This document shows, piece after piece, positions 8,631 through 17,342 of a stretch of 49,434 bases of DNA. Made by a program: the position numbers and the translations under genes. Each line of letters opens with the position of its first letter. The first letter of the stretch is position 1. The notes beneath the pieces were generated by a model. That model had not been told where the DNA came from and made no database searches. It saw only the letters and a list, made by a program, of their open reading frames with translations. Source of the stretch: Fusobacterium varium (GTDB taxonomy: Bacteria; Fusobacteriota; Fusobacteriia; Fusobacteriales; Fusobacteriaceae); contig JADYUE010000012.1 in NCBI GenBank assembly GCA_021531615.1, forward strand, positions 1 through 49,434. The letters run 5' to 3'.

Positions 8631-9287
8631 ATGAAAAAAAATGAGTATTTCTACGAGATAGAAAAAATATATAAAGAGAAACAAAAAGATATAGAAAAGA
8701 GATTAAAAGAATTTAAAGAGATATGGGAGAAAGGGAGTAATGAAGATATTCATGCAGAACTTTCTTTCTGTATCCTTACTCCCCAATCAAAAGCTGTAAA
8801 TGCTTGGAAAGCTATAACTACATTGAGAGAAAATGGTTTATTATTCAATGGAAGTGCTGAAGATATTGTTGAATATCTTAATATAGTTAGATTTAAAAAT
8901 AATAAGGCTAAGTATTTAGTTGCTCTAAGAGAGCAGATGCAAAATGAAAAGGGAGAGATGATTACTAAAGATTTTTTCAATTCTATTACTGATGTAAAAA
9001 AGAAGAGAGAATGGATAGTAAAAAACATAAAAGGAATGGCATATAAAGAAGCAGGGCATTTTTTAAGAAATGTAGGTTTTGGAAAAGAAATTGCTATTTT
9101 AGATAGACATATTTTAAAAAATCTAGTAAAATTAGAAGTAATAGAAGATGTTCCTAAGTCTTTAACCCCTAAATTATATTTAGAGATTGAAGAAAAAATG
9201 AAAGCTTATTGTAAATTTATAAGTATTCCAATGGATAGTTTAGATTTACTTCTGTGGTATAAAGAAGCAGGAGAAATATTTAAATAA
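8631..9287 (+). CDS. ogg: N-glycosylase/DNA lyase of the Ogg2 type (8-oxoguanine repair)
   Basis: This 218-residue HhH-GPD protein resembles the Ogg2-type glycosylases known mostly from archaea and some anaerobes. The catalytic lysine is probably K139 (GMAYKEAGHFLRNVG) and the catalytic aspartate D158 (ILDRHIL). The C-terminus ends in WYKEAGEIFK, matching the Trp/Lys tail that recognises 8-oxoguanine. It would remove oxidised guanine and nick the abasic site. It follows atoE by nine bases with no good ribosome site, so translation may depend on coupling. Its place between a fatty-acid carrier and a CoA-transferase is functionally unexplained. Confidence 0.85.
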   Translation: MKKNEYFYEIEKIYKEKQKDIEKRLKEFKEIWEKGSNEDIHAELSFCILTPQSKAVNAWKAITTLRENGLLFNGSAEDIVEYLNIVRFKNNKAKYLVALREQMQNEKGEMITKDFFNSITDVKKKREWIVKNIKGMAYKEAGHFLRNVGFGKEIAILDRHILKNLVKLEVIEDVPKSLTPKLYLEIEEKMKAYCKFISIPMDSLDLLLWYKEAGEIFK

Positions 9288-9308
9288 AATAAGTGGTAGG
9301 AGGGCAAA

Positions 9309-9956
9309 ATGAAAAACAAATTAGTTACAATGGAAGAAGCTGTATCTCATGTAAAAGATGGAATGACAGTTTTTATTGGAGGATTCTTAGGTGTTGGAAC
9401 TCCTGAAAAAATAATCGATGCACTAATAGAAAAAGGAGTAAAAGACCTTACAGTTATTGGAAATGATACTGGATACCCTGACAGAGGAATAGGAAGATTA
9501 GTTGTAAACAATCAAGTAAAAAAAGTAATTGCTTCTCATATCGGAACAAACCCTGAAACTGGTAGAAGAATGCACACTGGAGAAATGGAAGTAGAACTAG
9601 TTCCACAAGGTACTCTAGCTGAAAGAATCAGATGTGGAGGAAATGGACTAGGAGGATTCCTTACACCTACAGGAGTAGGAACAATAGTACAAGAAGGAAA
9701 AGAAGTTATAACAGTAGATGGAAAAGACTATCTATTAGAAAAACCTCTAAAAGCAGATGTAGCTTTACTTAATGGTTCAATAGTAGACGAACTAGGAAAC
9801 ATAATTTATGCTAAAACTACTAAAAACTTTAACCCTATGATGGCAACTGCTGCAGATACAGTTATAGTTTTTGCTGAAAACTTAGTAAAAGCAGGAGAAA
9901 TTGATCCAGATCACGTAATGACATCAAGAATATTCGTAGACTACATAGTAAAATAG
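9309..9956 (+). CDS. atoD: Acetate/butyrate-acetoacetate CoA-transferase subunit A
   Basis: This is the 215-residue alpha subunit of a family I CoA-transferase. The start EEAVSHVKDGMTVFIGGFLG is characteristic of AtoD/CtfA/ScoA, with glycine-rich segments RCGGNGLGGFLTP and the late motif AKTTKNFNPMMATAADTVI. With subunit B it moves CoA between short-chain acids such as acetate, butyrate and acetoacetate, a central step in butyrate-forming fermentation and amino-acid degradation of fusobacteria. A GGAGGG site precedes the ATG, and 15 bases separate it from subunit B. The exact acid pair is not decided by the sequence. Confidence 0.92.
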   Translation: MKNKLVTMEEAVSHVKDGMTVFIGGFLGVGTPEKIIDALIEKGVKDLTVIGNDTGYPDRGIGRLVVNNQVKKVIASHIGTNPETGRRMHTGEMEVELVPQGTLAERIRCGGNGLGGFLTPTGVGTIVQEGKEVITVDGKDYLLEKPLKADVALLNGSIVDELGNIIYAKTTKNFNPMMATAADTVIVFAENLVKAGEIDPDHVMTSRIFVDYIVK

Positions 9957-9971
9957 GAGAGGTGAAATAGA

Positions 9972-10637
9972 ATGGAATTAGATAAAAAAACAACAAGAGA
10001 ATATATAGCAAAAAGAGTTGCTCAAGAATTTAGAGATGGATACGTAGTAAACTTAGGAATAGGATTACCTACATTAGTAGCTAACTATGTACCAGAAGGA
10101 ATGGATGTAGTATTCCAATCAGAAAACGGAATTATAGGAGTAGGAGCTGCTCCAGAAGCTGGAAAAGAAGATAAAGATATGATCAATGCTGGAGGAGGAT
10201 TTGTAACTGTTCTTCCAGGAGCACAATTCTTTGACTCAGCTACTTCATTTGGAATTATCAGAGGAGGACACGTAGACGCTACTGTTCTAGGAGCTCTTCA
10301 AGTAGATAAAAAAGGAAACTTAGCTAACTGGATGGTACCAGGAAAAATGGTTCCAGGAATGGGTGGAGCTATGGACCTAGTTGTTGGAGCGAAAGAAGTT
10401 ATAGTTGCTATGGAACATACTTCAAAAGGAGCAGTAAAAATTCTTGATGAATGTACTCTTCCACTAACAGCTGTTGGTGTAGTAGACTTAATCATCACTG
10501 AAAAAGGTGTTATTAAAGTAACTCCAGAAGGATTAGTAATTACTGAAGTAAGTCCTTACTCTTCAATTGAAGATATAAAAGCATCAACTGGAACTGAATT
10601 AAAAGTTGCTGATGATGTAAAAATCTTAACTCTTTAA
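9972..10637 (+). CDS. atoA: Acetate/butyrate-acetoacetate CoA-transferase subunit B
   Basis: This 221-residue beta subunit carries the active-site glutamate E51 in QSENGIIGVG, which forms the covalent glutamyl-CoA intermediate. Other family blocks are MINAGGGFVTVLPGAQFFDS, GHVDATVLGALQVD and NWMVPGKMVPGMGGAMDLV. It pairs with the subunit encoded directly upstream, is the last gene of the atoE unit, and is followed by a terminator at 10653-10684. Codons here favour GGA, CTA and AAC more than neighbouring genes do, consistent with high expression. Confidence 0.93.
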   Translation: MELDKKTTREYIAKRVAQEFRDGYVVNLGIGLPTLVANYVPEGMDVVFQSENGIIGVGAAPEAGKEDKDMINAGGGFVTVLPGAQFFDSATSFGIIRGGHVDATVLGALQVDKKGNLANWMVPGKMVPGMGGAMDLVVGAKEVIVAMEHTSKGAVKILDECTLPLTAVGVVDLIITEKGVIKVTPEGLVITEVSPYSSIEDIKASTGTELKVADDVKILTL

Positions 10638-10652
10638 TTAAAAAATGATATT

Positions 10653-10684
10653 AAAAGCCTTAGTTTTTTACTAGGGCTTTTTTT
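10653..10684 (+). terminator. Rho-independent terminator after atoA
   Basis: AAAAGCCTTAGT (10653-10664) pairs with ACTAGGGCTTTT (10670-10681) around a five-T loop with one wobble, followed by more T's. Confidence 0.9.
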
Positions 10685-10688
10685 ATTT

Positions 10689-10827
10689 TTGACATATTCT
10701 TGACAAAAAAATATGTAACTATTTAATAGAATAATATATTTTGATAATACAAAAATTTTTTATAATATTATTTGTAAAAGAGTTGAAAAATTGTTATAAT
10801 AAAAATTGAGATTGTCTCAACTGAGAC
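10689..10827 (+). promoter_or_regulatory. miaB promoter region with overlapping inverted repeats
   Basis: The proximal promoter is TTGTAA (10772-10777), 17 bases, TATAAT (10795-10800) with an extended TG. Just downstream lie two mutually exclusive inverted repeats: TTGAGA-TTG-TCTCAA (10806-10820) and GTCTCA-AC-TGAGAC (10814-10827). Further up, two perfect TTGACA hexamers at 10689 and 10700 could serve an additional upstream promoter with a poor -10 near 10723. Confidence 0.6.
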
Positions 10828-10872
10828 TAATTAAAATATATACAAGATTAGTAAGAATTTAGGAGGAAAATA

Positions 10873-12183
10873 GTGAAAAAAGCTTCAATCATAACTTATG
10901 GTTGTCAAATGAACGTAAATGAAAGTGCAAAAATAAAGAAGATATTTCAAAATTTAGGATATGAAATAACTGAAAATATAGATGAAACAGATGTAGCTTT
11001 TCTTAATACATGTACAGTAAGAGAGGGAGCAGCTACACAAATATATGGAAAATTAGGTGAATTAAAACATATAAGAGAACAAAGAGGAACAATAATAGGT
11101 GTAACTGGTTGTTTTGCTCAAGAACAGGGAAAAGAGTTGCTAAAGAAATTCCCATATATTGATATAATAATGGGAAATCAAAATATAGGAAGAATTCCTC
11201 AAGCTTTAGATGATATTGAACATAAGACATCAAAGCATCTAGTATATACTGATTGTGAAGATGAATTACCACCAAGATTAGATGCAGAATTCGATTCAAA
11301 GAAAACAGCTTCAATTTCAATCACTTATGGTTGTAACAATTTCTGTTCATACTGTATCGTACCTTATGTAAGAGGTAGAGAGAGATCAGTTCCACTTCAA
11401 GAGATAATTCATGATGTAAAACAATATGTTGAAAAAGGTTATAAAGAGATAATATTACTTGGACAAAATGTAAATTCATATGGAAAAGAGTTTAAAAATG
11501 GAGATAACTTTGCAAAACTTTTAGAAGAGATTTGTAAAGTTGAAGGAGATTTTATAGTAAGATTTGTTTCTCCACATCCTAGAGATTTTACAGATGAAGT
11601 TATAGATGTAATAGCTAAAAATGAAAAGATAGCTAGATCTTTACATCTTCCACTACAATCAGGTTCAACAAGAGTATTAAAAATGATGAATAGAGGATAC
11701 AGTAAAGAACAATATATAGCTTTAGCTAATAAGATAAAAGAGAGAATACCTGGAGTAGCTTTAACAGCTGATATTATAGTTGGATTCCCTGGAGAAACAG
11801 AGGAAGATTTCTTAGATACTTTAGATGTTGTAAGACAGATTCAATTTGAAAATTCATTTATGTTTATGTACTCTATAAGAAGGGGAACAAAAGCAGCAAC
11901 AATGGACAATCAAATTGATCCTGAAGTGAAAAAAGATAGACTTCAAAGATTGATTGAGGTACAAAATCAATGTTCTCTAGCAGAGAGTGAAAGCTATAAA
12001 GGTAAAACTGTTAGAGTTTTAGTAGAGGGAGAAAGTAAGAAGAACAAAGAGGTTTTAACAGGAAGAACATCTACTAATAAGATAGTTTTATTTAAAGGAG
12101 ATAAAGTTTTAGAAGGAACTTTTGTAAATGTAAAGATAAATGATTGCAAAACTTGGACTTTATATGGTGAAATTGTAGAATAG
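10873..12183 (+). CDS. miaB: tRNA-2-methylthio-N6-dimethylallyladenosine synthase MiaB
   Basis: This 436-residue radical SAM methylthiotransferase adds the 2-methylthio group to N6-isopentenyladenosine 37 in tRNAs reading UNN codons. The N-terminal UPF0004 domain has the auxiliary cluster cysteines C11, C47 and C80. The radical SAM triad is C154, C158 and C161 (CNNFCSYC, followed by IVPYVRGRERS), and a C-terminal TRAM domain covers about 370-436. The start is GTG at 10873 behind AGGAGG. It has its own promoter and is followed 12 bases later by rho. MtaB and RimO relatives are excluded by the RGRERS context and overall match. Confidence 0.95.
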   Translation: MKKASIITYGCQMNVNESAKIKKIFQNLGYEITENIDETDVAFLNTCTVREGAATQIYGKLGELKHIREQRGTIIGVTGCFAQEQGKELLKKFPYIDIIMGNQNIGRIPQALDDIEHKTSKHLVYTDCEDELPPRLDAEFDSKKTASISITYGCNNFCSYCIVPYVRGRERSVPLQEIIHDVKQYVEKGYKEIILLGQNVNSYGKEFKNGDNFAKLLEEICKVEGDFIVRFVSPHPRDFTDEVIDVIAKNEKIARSLHLPLQSGSTRVLKMMNRGYSKEQYIALANKIKERIPGVALTADIIVGFPGETEEDFLDTLDVVRQIQFENSFMFMYSIRRGTKAATMDNQIDPEVKKDRLQRLIEVQNQCSLAESESYKGKTVRVLVEGESKKNKEVLTGRTSTNKIVLFKGDKVLEGTFVNVKINDCKTWTLYGEIVE

Positions 12184-12195
12184 GAAGTGATATGA

Positions 12196-13458
12196 GTGGA
12201 TATAGAAAAGCTAGATGAATTTCTTTTAAAAGAACTTCAAGAGATAGCAAAGCAGCTGGGGATAGTATATAAATCGGGGACAAAGAAAGCTGAATTAAAA
12301 AATTTAATAGCAGAAGATATCCACGAAAAAGAGGGAATGGATATAGCTTGGGGGACATTAGAAGTACTTACTGATGGGTATGGGTTTTTAAGAAATACAA
12401 GCTTAGAAAAAGATATCTATGTGTCTGCTTCACAAATTAGAAAATTTAAGATGAGAACAGATGATAGAGTAGTTGGAGAGGTAAGATCTAGTGTTGAAGA
12501 TGATAGAAACTATGCTTTAAGAAGAGTTTTGTTAGTGAATAATGGAACTTTAGAAGAGGCAGAAGCTAGAGTACCTTTTGAAGATCTTGTACCAGCTTAT
12601 CCTACTGAAAGATTTATTTTGGAAACAGATAAAGAAAATATTTCTGGAAGAATAATAGATCTTATTGCTCCAATAGGAAAGGGACAGAGAGCATTGATAA
12701 TAGCTCCACCAAAAGCTGGGAAAACAATGTTAATAAGTAGCATAGCAAATGCAATGTTAGCAAAAGATAAAAATGCAGAGGTTTGGATTCTTTTAATAGA
12801 TGAAAGACCAGAAGAGGTTACAGATATAAAAGAAAATGTAACAGGTGCAAAAGTGTATGCTTCTACCTTTGATGAAGATCCTAAAAATCACACTAAAGTT
12901 ACAGAAACAATACTTGAAAAGGCTAAAAGAAAAGTAGAAAATGGAGAAAATATTGTTATTCTTATGGATTCATTGACAAGATTAGCAAGAGCTTATAATA
13001 TAGTGATGCCATCAAGTGGAAAACTAATTTCAGGAGGAATAGATCCAACAGCACTTTACTATCCTAAAAACTTTTTTGGAACAGCAAGAAATATTAGAGG
13101 TGGAGGAAGCCTTACTATAATAGCTACAGTTTTAGTAGATACTGGAAGTAAGATGGATGATATAATCTATGAAGAGTTTAAATCTACAGGAAACTGTGAT
13201 ATACATTTAGATAGAAATTTGGCAGAATTGAGAATATTTCCGGCCATAGATATTCAACGTTCTGGAACAAGAAAAGAAGAGCTTTTAATTCCAAAGGAAA
13301 AGCTAGAAAGTATTTGGAGTATTAGAAGATATTTAGCAGATTTTGACAGAGCAACTGCTGCAAAGAAACTTATAGATACAATAAAAAGTACTGAAAGTAA
13401 TGATAAGCTCTTAGAAATATATGATAAAGGGGATAAGAGGGGTAAGAATGAAATCTAA
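12196..13458 (+). CDS. rho: Transcription termination factor Rho
   Basis: This is a 420-residue hexameric RNA helicase that ends transcription. It has an N-terminal Rho helical bundle (about 1-38), a cold-shock-like RNA-binding domain (about 48-115, with [15 protein letters not shown]), and an ATPase core with Walker A APPKAGKT (170-177) and Walker B-like [13 protein letters not shown]. The length matches the E. coli protein. The start is GTG at 12196 after AGGAAGTGAT; an ATG at 12192 is out of frame. Its last 11 bases overlap the peptidase gene. No insertion domain is present. Confidence 0.96.
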   Translation: MDIEKLDEFLLKELQEIAKQLGIVYKSGTKKAELKNLIAEDIHEKEGMDIAWGTLEVLTDGYGFLRNTSLEKDIYVSASQIRKFKMRTDDRVVGEVRSSVEDDRNYALRRVLLVNNGTLEEAEARVPFEDLVPAYPTERFILETDKENISGRIIDLIAPIGKGQRALIIAPPKAGKTMLISSIANAMLAKDKNAEVWILLIDERPEEVTDIKENVTGAKVYASTFDEDPKNHTKVTETILEKAKRKVENGENIVILMDSLTRLARAYNIVMPSSGKLISGGIDPTALYYPKNFFGTARNIRGGGSLTIIATVLVDTGSKMDDIIYEEFKSTGNCDIHLDRNLAELRIFPAIDIQRSGTRKEELLIPKEKLESIWSIRRYLADFDRATAAKKLIDTIKSTESNDKLLEIYDKGDKRGKNEI

Positions 13459-14521
13459 ATTAAAAATATTTTTATTATTGTCAGTTGCTTTTTACTTTGG
13501 AATAGAGTTATTAAATCCTTTTAAAGAAGAGGTAGTAGATTTAAAAAAATTTACAGATTACTATGAGGAAACTAATGAGGAAAATGGAGGAGTTTCTGTA
13601 TTAGCAGATAGCTTTTATACATTTGAGAAAGAGTATAATTTTCCAAATGAATATAAATCATTAGAGAAGATAAAGGGAACAGAGGATGGGAAAGCTGAAA
13701 CAACAGAGGTTGTAGAGGAAGGAATAGTAGTAGAAGATACTAAATCAGAAAAGAAAATTCCTGAAAAAAGAGAGTATATAGTTAAAGAGGGGGATACAAT
13801 TTCTGAAATTGCTTCTCTTAATGGAATGACTATGGATATGCTACTTGCTAACAATCCTAATATCTCTGTAAAAAATTTAAAGATAGGGCAAAAGTTAACT
13901 GTTGTATCTGAGAATGGAATTTTTTATAAAGTTGAAAAGGGAGATTCTCTTTACAAGATAGCATCTAAATTTAAAATGAAGGTAGATGATATTCTTGCAT
14001 ATAATGAAGTAGAAGAGAAAAGTTTAAAGATAGGACAAAGTATATTTCTAAAAAATCCAGACTTAAAAGCTTTAAATAGAAGTTCTGGAAAGAAAAGTGG
14101 TGGATCATCAAGTGGAACTGTTGTAGCTTCAGCAGGATTTAGATATCCAGTTGAATATAGAGGAGTAAACAGTCCATATGGAAGTAGATTTCATCCTGTT
14201 TTAAAAAGATATATATTCCATTCAGGAGTTGATTTAAAAGCTAGATATGTTCCTCTTCGTGCAGCACAAAGTGGAAGAGTTAGTTTTGCAGGATATATGA
14301 ATGGTTATGGAAAAATAATAATACTTAAACACTCTTCAGGATATGAGACAAGATATGCTCATCTTGATAAAATAGGTGTAAAAGTAGGGCAAAATGTTAA
14401 TAAGGGAGAGTTAATAGGAAAAACTGGAATGTCAGGAAGAGTAACAGGGCCTCATCTGCATTTTGAAATTAGAAAAAATGGAAAAACACAAAATCCAATG
14501 AGTCATCTTGGAAAAAAATAA
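13448..14521 (+). CDS. LysM-LysM-M23 murein endopeptidase (NlpD/EnvC-like)
   Basis: This 357-residue envelope protein has a membrane anchor or signal segment (about 4-22), two LysM peptidoglycan-binding modules (about 114-157 and 162-206), and a C-terminal M23 zinc peptidase domain. The zinc/catalytic motifs HSGVDLKA and GPHLHFEIR are intact, so it is probably an active endopeptidase rather than a degenerate activator. It could cut cross-links or assist cell separation. An in-frame start at 13421 lies inside rho, but the ATG at 13448 with a purine-rich ribosome site is preferred. A terminator follows at 14529. Confidence 0.9.
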   Translation: MKSKLKIFLLLSVAFYFGIELLNPFKEEVVDLKKFTDYYEETNEENGGVSVLADSFYTFEKEYNFPNEYKSLEKIKGTEDGKAETTEVVEEGIVVEDTKSEKKIPEKREYIVKEGDTISEIASLNGMTMDMLLANNPNISVKNLKIGQKLTVVSENGIFYKVEKGDSLYKIASKFKMKVDDILAYNEVEEKSLKIGQSIFLKNPDLKALNRSSGKKSGGSSSGTVVASAGFRYPVEYRGVNSPYGSRFHPVLKRYIFHSGVDLKARYVPLRAAQSGRVSFAGYMNGYGKIIILKHSSGYETRYAHLDKIGVKVGQNVNKGELIGKTGMSGRVTGPHLHFEIRKNGKTQNPMSHLGKK

Positions 14522-14528
14522 TAAAACT

Positions 14529-14554
14529 AAAGTCCTGTATTTCAGGACTTTTTT
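14529..14554 (+). terminator. Terminator hairpin directly upstream of ispG
   Basis: AAAGTCCTG (14529-14537) pairs perfectly with CAGGACTTT (14543-14551), followed by T's. It lies four bases before the ispG ribosome site. Confidence 0.85.
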
Positions 14555-14573
14555 ATTAAGGAGTTGAAGAATT

Positions 14574-15653
14574 TTGAAAAACACAAGAGAAGTAAAAGTT
14601 GGAAATCTTATAATTGGTGGTGGGAATAGAGTTGTAATTCAATCTATGACAAACACTATCACAAGTGATGTAGAGAAAACAGTAGCACAAATTAAAGAGT
14701 TAGAAAAAGCTGGTTGTGAATTAGTTAGAATGACAATAAATAATTTAGAGGCAGCAGAGGCTATAAAAGAGATAAAAAAGAGAGTATCTATTCCTTTAGT
14801 TGCTGATATTCATTTTGATTATAAACTTGCACTGGCAGCTATGGAAAATGGGATAGATAAGTTAAGAATAAACCCTGGAAATATAGGATCAGATGAAAAT
14901 GTAGAAAAAGTTGTTAAAATGGCAAAGGAGAAGAGGATCCCTATAAGAATAGGAGTAAACTCTGGTTCAATAGAAAAAGATATACTAAAAAAATATGGTA
15001 AACCAACTGCTGAAGGAATGGTTGAAAGTGCAATATATCATATAAATCTTTTGGAAAAATATGATTTCCATGATATTGTAATCTCTTTAAAAGCAAGTAA
15101 TGTAAAGATGATGGTAGAGGCCTATAGAAAGATTAATGAACTTGTAGATTATCCATTACATTTAGGTGTAACAGAAGCTGGAACTGCATTTCAAGGAACA
15201 GTAAAGTCAGCTATAGGAATAGGAAGCCTTCTTGTAGATGGAATAGGAGATACAATTAGAGTTTCTTTAACAGAAAATCCAGTTGAGGAGATAAAAGTAG
15301 CCAAGGAGATTTTAAAAGTTTTAGGATTAGTGGAAACAGGAGTTGAGATAGTATCATGTCCAACTTGTGGAAGAACAGAGATAGATTTAATTGGATTGGC
15401 TAAAAAAGTTGAGAAGGAATTTGAAAATGAGCAACGTAAAATAAAAATAGCAGTAATGGGTTGTGTTGTAAATGGACCTGGAGAAGCTAGAGAGGCTGAC
15501 TATGGTGTGGCTGGTGGAAAAGGTGAAGGAGTGCTATTTAAAAAGGGTGAAATAGTAAAAAAAGTAAAAGAGTCTGAAATATTAGTTGAATTGAAAAAGA
15601 TGATAATGGAGGACGAGAAAAATGAAAAAGATAAAAGGGATTTGGATAATTAA
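14574..15653 (+). CDS. ispG: 4-hydroxy-3-methylbut-2-en-1-yl diphosphate synthase IspG
   Basis: This 359-residue [4Fe-4S] enzyme carries out the penultimate step of the MEP isoprenoid pathway, reducing MEcPP to HMBPP. The cluster cysteines are C262 and C265 (SCPTCGR) and C297 (GCVVNGPGE), with the fourth ligand E304. This set has the same spacing as in E. coli, shifted by eight residues. The N-terminal TIM barrel starts with [20 protein letters not shown]. The start is TTG at 14574 with AAGGAG at 14558-14563, a long but workable spacing. The lipoprotein gene overlaps its last 32 bases. There is no room for a promoter between the preceding terminator and the ribosome site. Confidence 0.95.
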   Translation: MKNTREVKVGNLIIGGGNRVVIQSMTNTITSDVEKTVAQIKELEKAGCELVRMTINNLEAAEAIKEIKKRVSIPLVADIHFDYKLALAAMENGIDKLRINPGNIGSDENVEKVVKMAKEKRIPIRIGVNSGSIEKDILKKYGKPTAEGMVESAIYHINLLEKYDFHDIVISLKASNVKMMVEAYRKINELVDYPLHLGVTEAGTAFQGTVKSAIGIGSLLVDGIGDTIRVSLTENPVEEIKVAKEILKVLGLVETGVEIVSCPTCGRTEIDLIGLAKKVEKEFENEQRKIKIAVMGCVVNGPGEAREADYGVAGGKGEGVLFKKGEIVKKVKESEILVELKKMIMEDEKNEKDKRDLDN

Positions 15654-16053
15654 TCTAATATTTTTAATCTTATTAACAGGTTGTGCCTCTATAAAAAGTA
15701 GTAAAGAGGTTTCTTTAATAAAATCAGAAGGAAGAAAGCAACTTATAGTTAACTATAATAGAAATCAAGTTCGCTCAGTAAGAATAAAAAATGTTGTTTT
15801 GGATTCAGGAGTTCCCTATTATTTAGAGCCTGGAGAGTATAGAATGACTTATCAAGAAACACCTATAATAAGTGGAGCATTTGATTTTAGTTATAGAGAT
15901 AGAGATGACAGAGACTCAGGAAGAAGTTTTTCAGAGAGACCGATGCTTAACTCTAAAATTATAGATCTTCAAGAAGACACTATAATAGATTTAGAAGGAA
16001 AAACTTTTGGGATAAGTGGAGGAGTAAAGGTAAATAGCAAAAAAACTTATTAA
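15622..16053 (+). CDS. Putative lipoprotein of unknown function
   Basis: The 143-residue product has a signal peptide ending in the lipobox LLTGC (C21), so it should be lipid-modified and anchored in a membrane, probably the outer one. The rest is polar and probably beta-rich, with a charged stretch [16 protein letters not shown] near residue 90. I recognise no family. It overlaps ispG by 32 bases in another frame behind a GGAGGA ribosome site, and precedes the sigma factor gene by 64 bases, so it may belong to the envelope functions that follow. Confidence 0.75.
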   Translation: MKKIKGIWIINLIFLILLTGCASIKSSKEVSLIKSEGRKQLIVNYNRNQVRSVRIKNVVLDSGVPYYLEPGEYRMTYQETPIISGAFDFSYRDRDDRDSGRSFSERPMLNSKIIDLQEDTIIDLEGKTFGISGGVKVNSKKTY

Positions 16054-16117
16054 GTATAAACTTTTTAAGAAAAAGGAACGTCTAATTAATATAATAACTT
16101 TGTGAGGGTATAAGAAC

Positions 16118-16567
16118 ATGGACTTTGATGAGATTTTCGAGCAGTATTTCGATAGGATATATTACAAAATATTAGGTGTGGTAAAGAATCCTGAAGATGC
16201 AGAGGATATATCTCAGGAGGTCTTTATGAGTGTTTATAAAAATCTGAGCAAATTTAGAGCAGATAGTAATATTTATACATGGATCTATAAAATAGCTATT
16301 AACAAAATTTATGACTTTTTCAGGAAAAGAAAGGTTGAATTAGACATAAATGAAGAGATTTTAGCCTTAGAGTGTAACTCAGATATAGATACACCTATTA
16401 TATTGGAAGAAAAATTAAAAGAGTTATCTTTAGAAGAGAGAGAGATAGTAGTTTTAAAAGATATTTATGGATATAAGTTAAAAGAGATAGCTGATATGAA
16501 AGCTATGAATATATCCACAGTGAAATCAGTATATTATAAAGCTATCAGAGATATGGGAGGAAATTAA
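16118..16567 (+). CDS. rpoE: ECF-type RNA polymerase sigma factor
   Basis: This 149-residue two-domain sigma factor has region 2 (about 5-70: DAEDISQEVFMSVYKNL and FRADSNIYTWIYKIAINKI) and region 4 (about 95-147: LSLEEREIVVLKDIYGYKLKEIA, ISTVKSVYYKAIRDM), with no regions 1 or 3, as in group 4 sigma factors. It would direct polymerase to envelope-stress promoters. A single ECF sigma factor named RpoE is described in F. nucleatum; identity with it is an inference. A GGAAC motif at 16075-16079, the usual ECF -35 core, lies upstream and may indicate self-activation. The next gene starts two bases after its stop. Confidence 0.88.
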   Translation: MDFDEIFEQYFDRIYYKILGVVKNPEDAEDISQEVFMSVYKNLSKFRADSNIYTWIYKIAINKIYDFFRKRKVELDINEEILALECNSDIDTPIILEEKLKELSLEEREIVVLKDIYGYKLKEIADMKAMNISTVKSVYYKAIRDMGGN

Positions 16568-16568
16568 T

Positions 16569-16886
16569 ATGACGCCTAAAGAGAGAGTAAGAGCTAATAT
16601 TTACAAAACTCTATTAGAAGAGGAAAAGAGAAAAAATAAGAGAAAATCTTTATTTTCATTATCTTTATTTGTGCTAGGAATGTTTACAAGTTCAACTTAT
16701 CAAATGCTTTTTAAAGAAACAAATTTAAATTCTATGGATAAGTATGTAATAAATAGAAATGTAAGTGAGAAGTTTTTAGATAAAAACGATATTACTTTAG
16801 ATCATATTTTTTCAGACTCAATGTTTGATGATAAAAAAGTAGAAATAAATACAGAAGATTTATTCGGATTAGATGTACAGATTTAG
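16569..16886 (+). CDS. Single-span membrane protein, candidate anti-sigma factor
   Basis: This 105-residue protein has a basic N-terminus (about 1-28), one membrane segment (about 29-48) and an acidic tail of about 57 residues expected outside the cytosol. It directly follows the ECF sigma gene with a two-base gap, the usual place for a membrane anti-sigma factor. The cytosolic part is very short compared with standard anti-sigma domains (60-80 residues), so if it is one, it is atypical. No known motif was recognised; the role rests on gene order. Confidence 0.6.
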   Translation: MTPKERVRANIYKTLLEEEKRKNKRKSLFSLSLFVLGMFTSSTYQMLFKETNLNSMDKYVINRNVSEKFLDKNDITLDHIFSDSMFDDKKVEINTEDLFGLDVQI

Positions 16887-16899
16887 TGGAGGAGAATAA

Positions 16900-17313
16900 A
16901 TGAGAAAGTTTTTAAGTGGTCTATTTATTATGATGGCATTTTCATCTTTAGCACTTGCTGATAATAGTGGGCTTGGAATAGTATCAGATGAAGATTTTAA
17001 AAAAGTTGGAGTTTCACAAGAGAATATAAATAAGGCTAAAGGTATGGTTGGAAAAGTAAGTACAAACTATAAGATGCTACTTTTAGAGAAAAAACAACTT
17101 GAATTAGAAGTAAATAAGTATGTTCTTGATGGAGCAGAACAAAATTTAGCTGAGATAGATGCACTATTTGATAGAATAGGAGATATTGAAGCTAATATCT
17201 TAAAAGATAGAATTAGAAGTCAAATAGAGATGCAAAAATATATAACTCAAGAACAATATATAAAAGCAAGAGATATAGCTATTAGACGTATAAATGAATC
17301 AAGAAATAAATAG
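16900..17313 (+). CDS. Periplasmic helical protein, CpxP/Spy-like
   Basis: The 137-residue product has a clear signal peptide (cleavage after ALA, residue 20) and a mature part that is almost all charged helix. Two LTxxQ-like motifs, VSQEN (about 38-42) and ITQEQ (115-119), resemble the repeats of the CpxP/Spy periplasmic chaperone-sensor family, and the size fits. Such proteins bind misfolded or metal-stressed envelope proteins. With the sigma factor and membrane protein just upstream it suggests an envelope-stress feedback circuit. The family call comes from motif and layout only. Confidence 0.6.
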   Translation: MRKFLSGLFIMMAFSSLALADNSGLGIVSDEDFKKVGVSQENINKAKGMVGKVSTNYKMLLLEKKQLELEVNKYVLDGAEQNLAEIDALFDRIGDIEANILKDRIRSQIEMQKYITQEQYIKARDIAIRRINESRNK

Positions 17314-17342
17314 GGTAAGATAGACATCTTTAGGAGAAAGAT

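Noticed and set aside
16075-16095. Complete ECF-type promoter before the sigma factor gene
   Set aside because: GGAAC is present, but no recognisable ECF -10 lies 16-17 bases downstream; kept only as a hint in the sigma factor entry.
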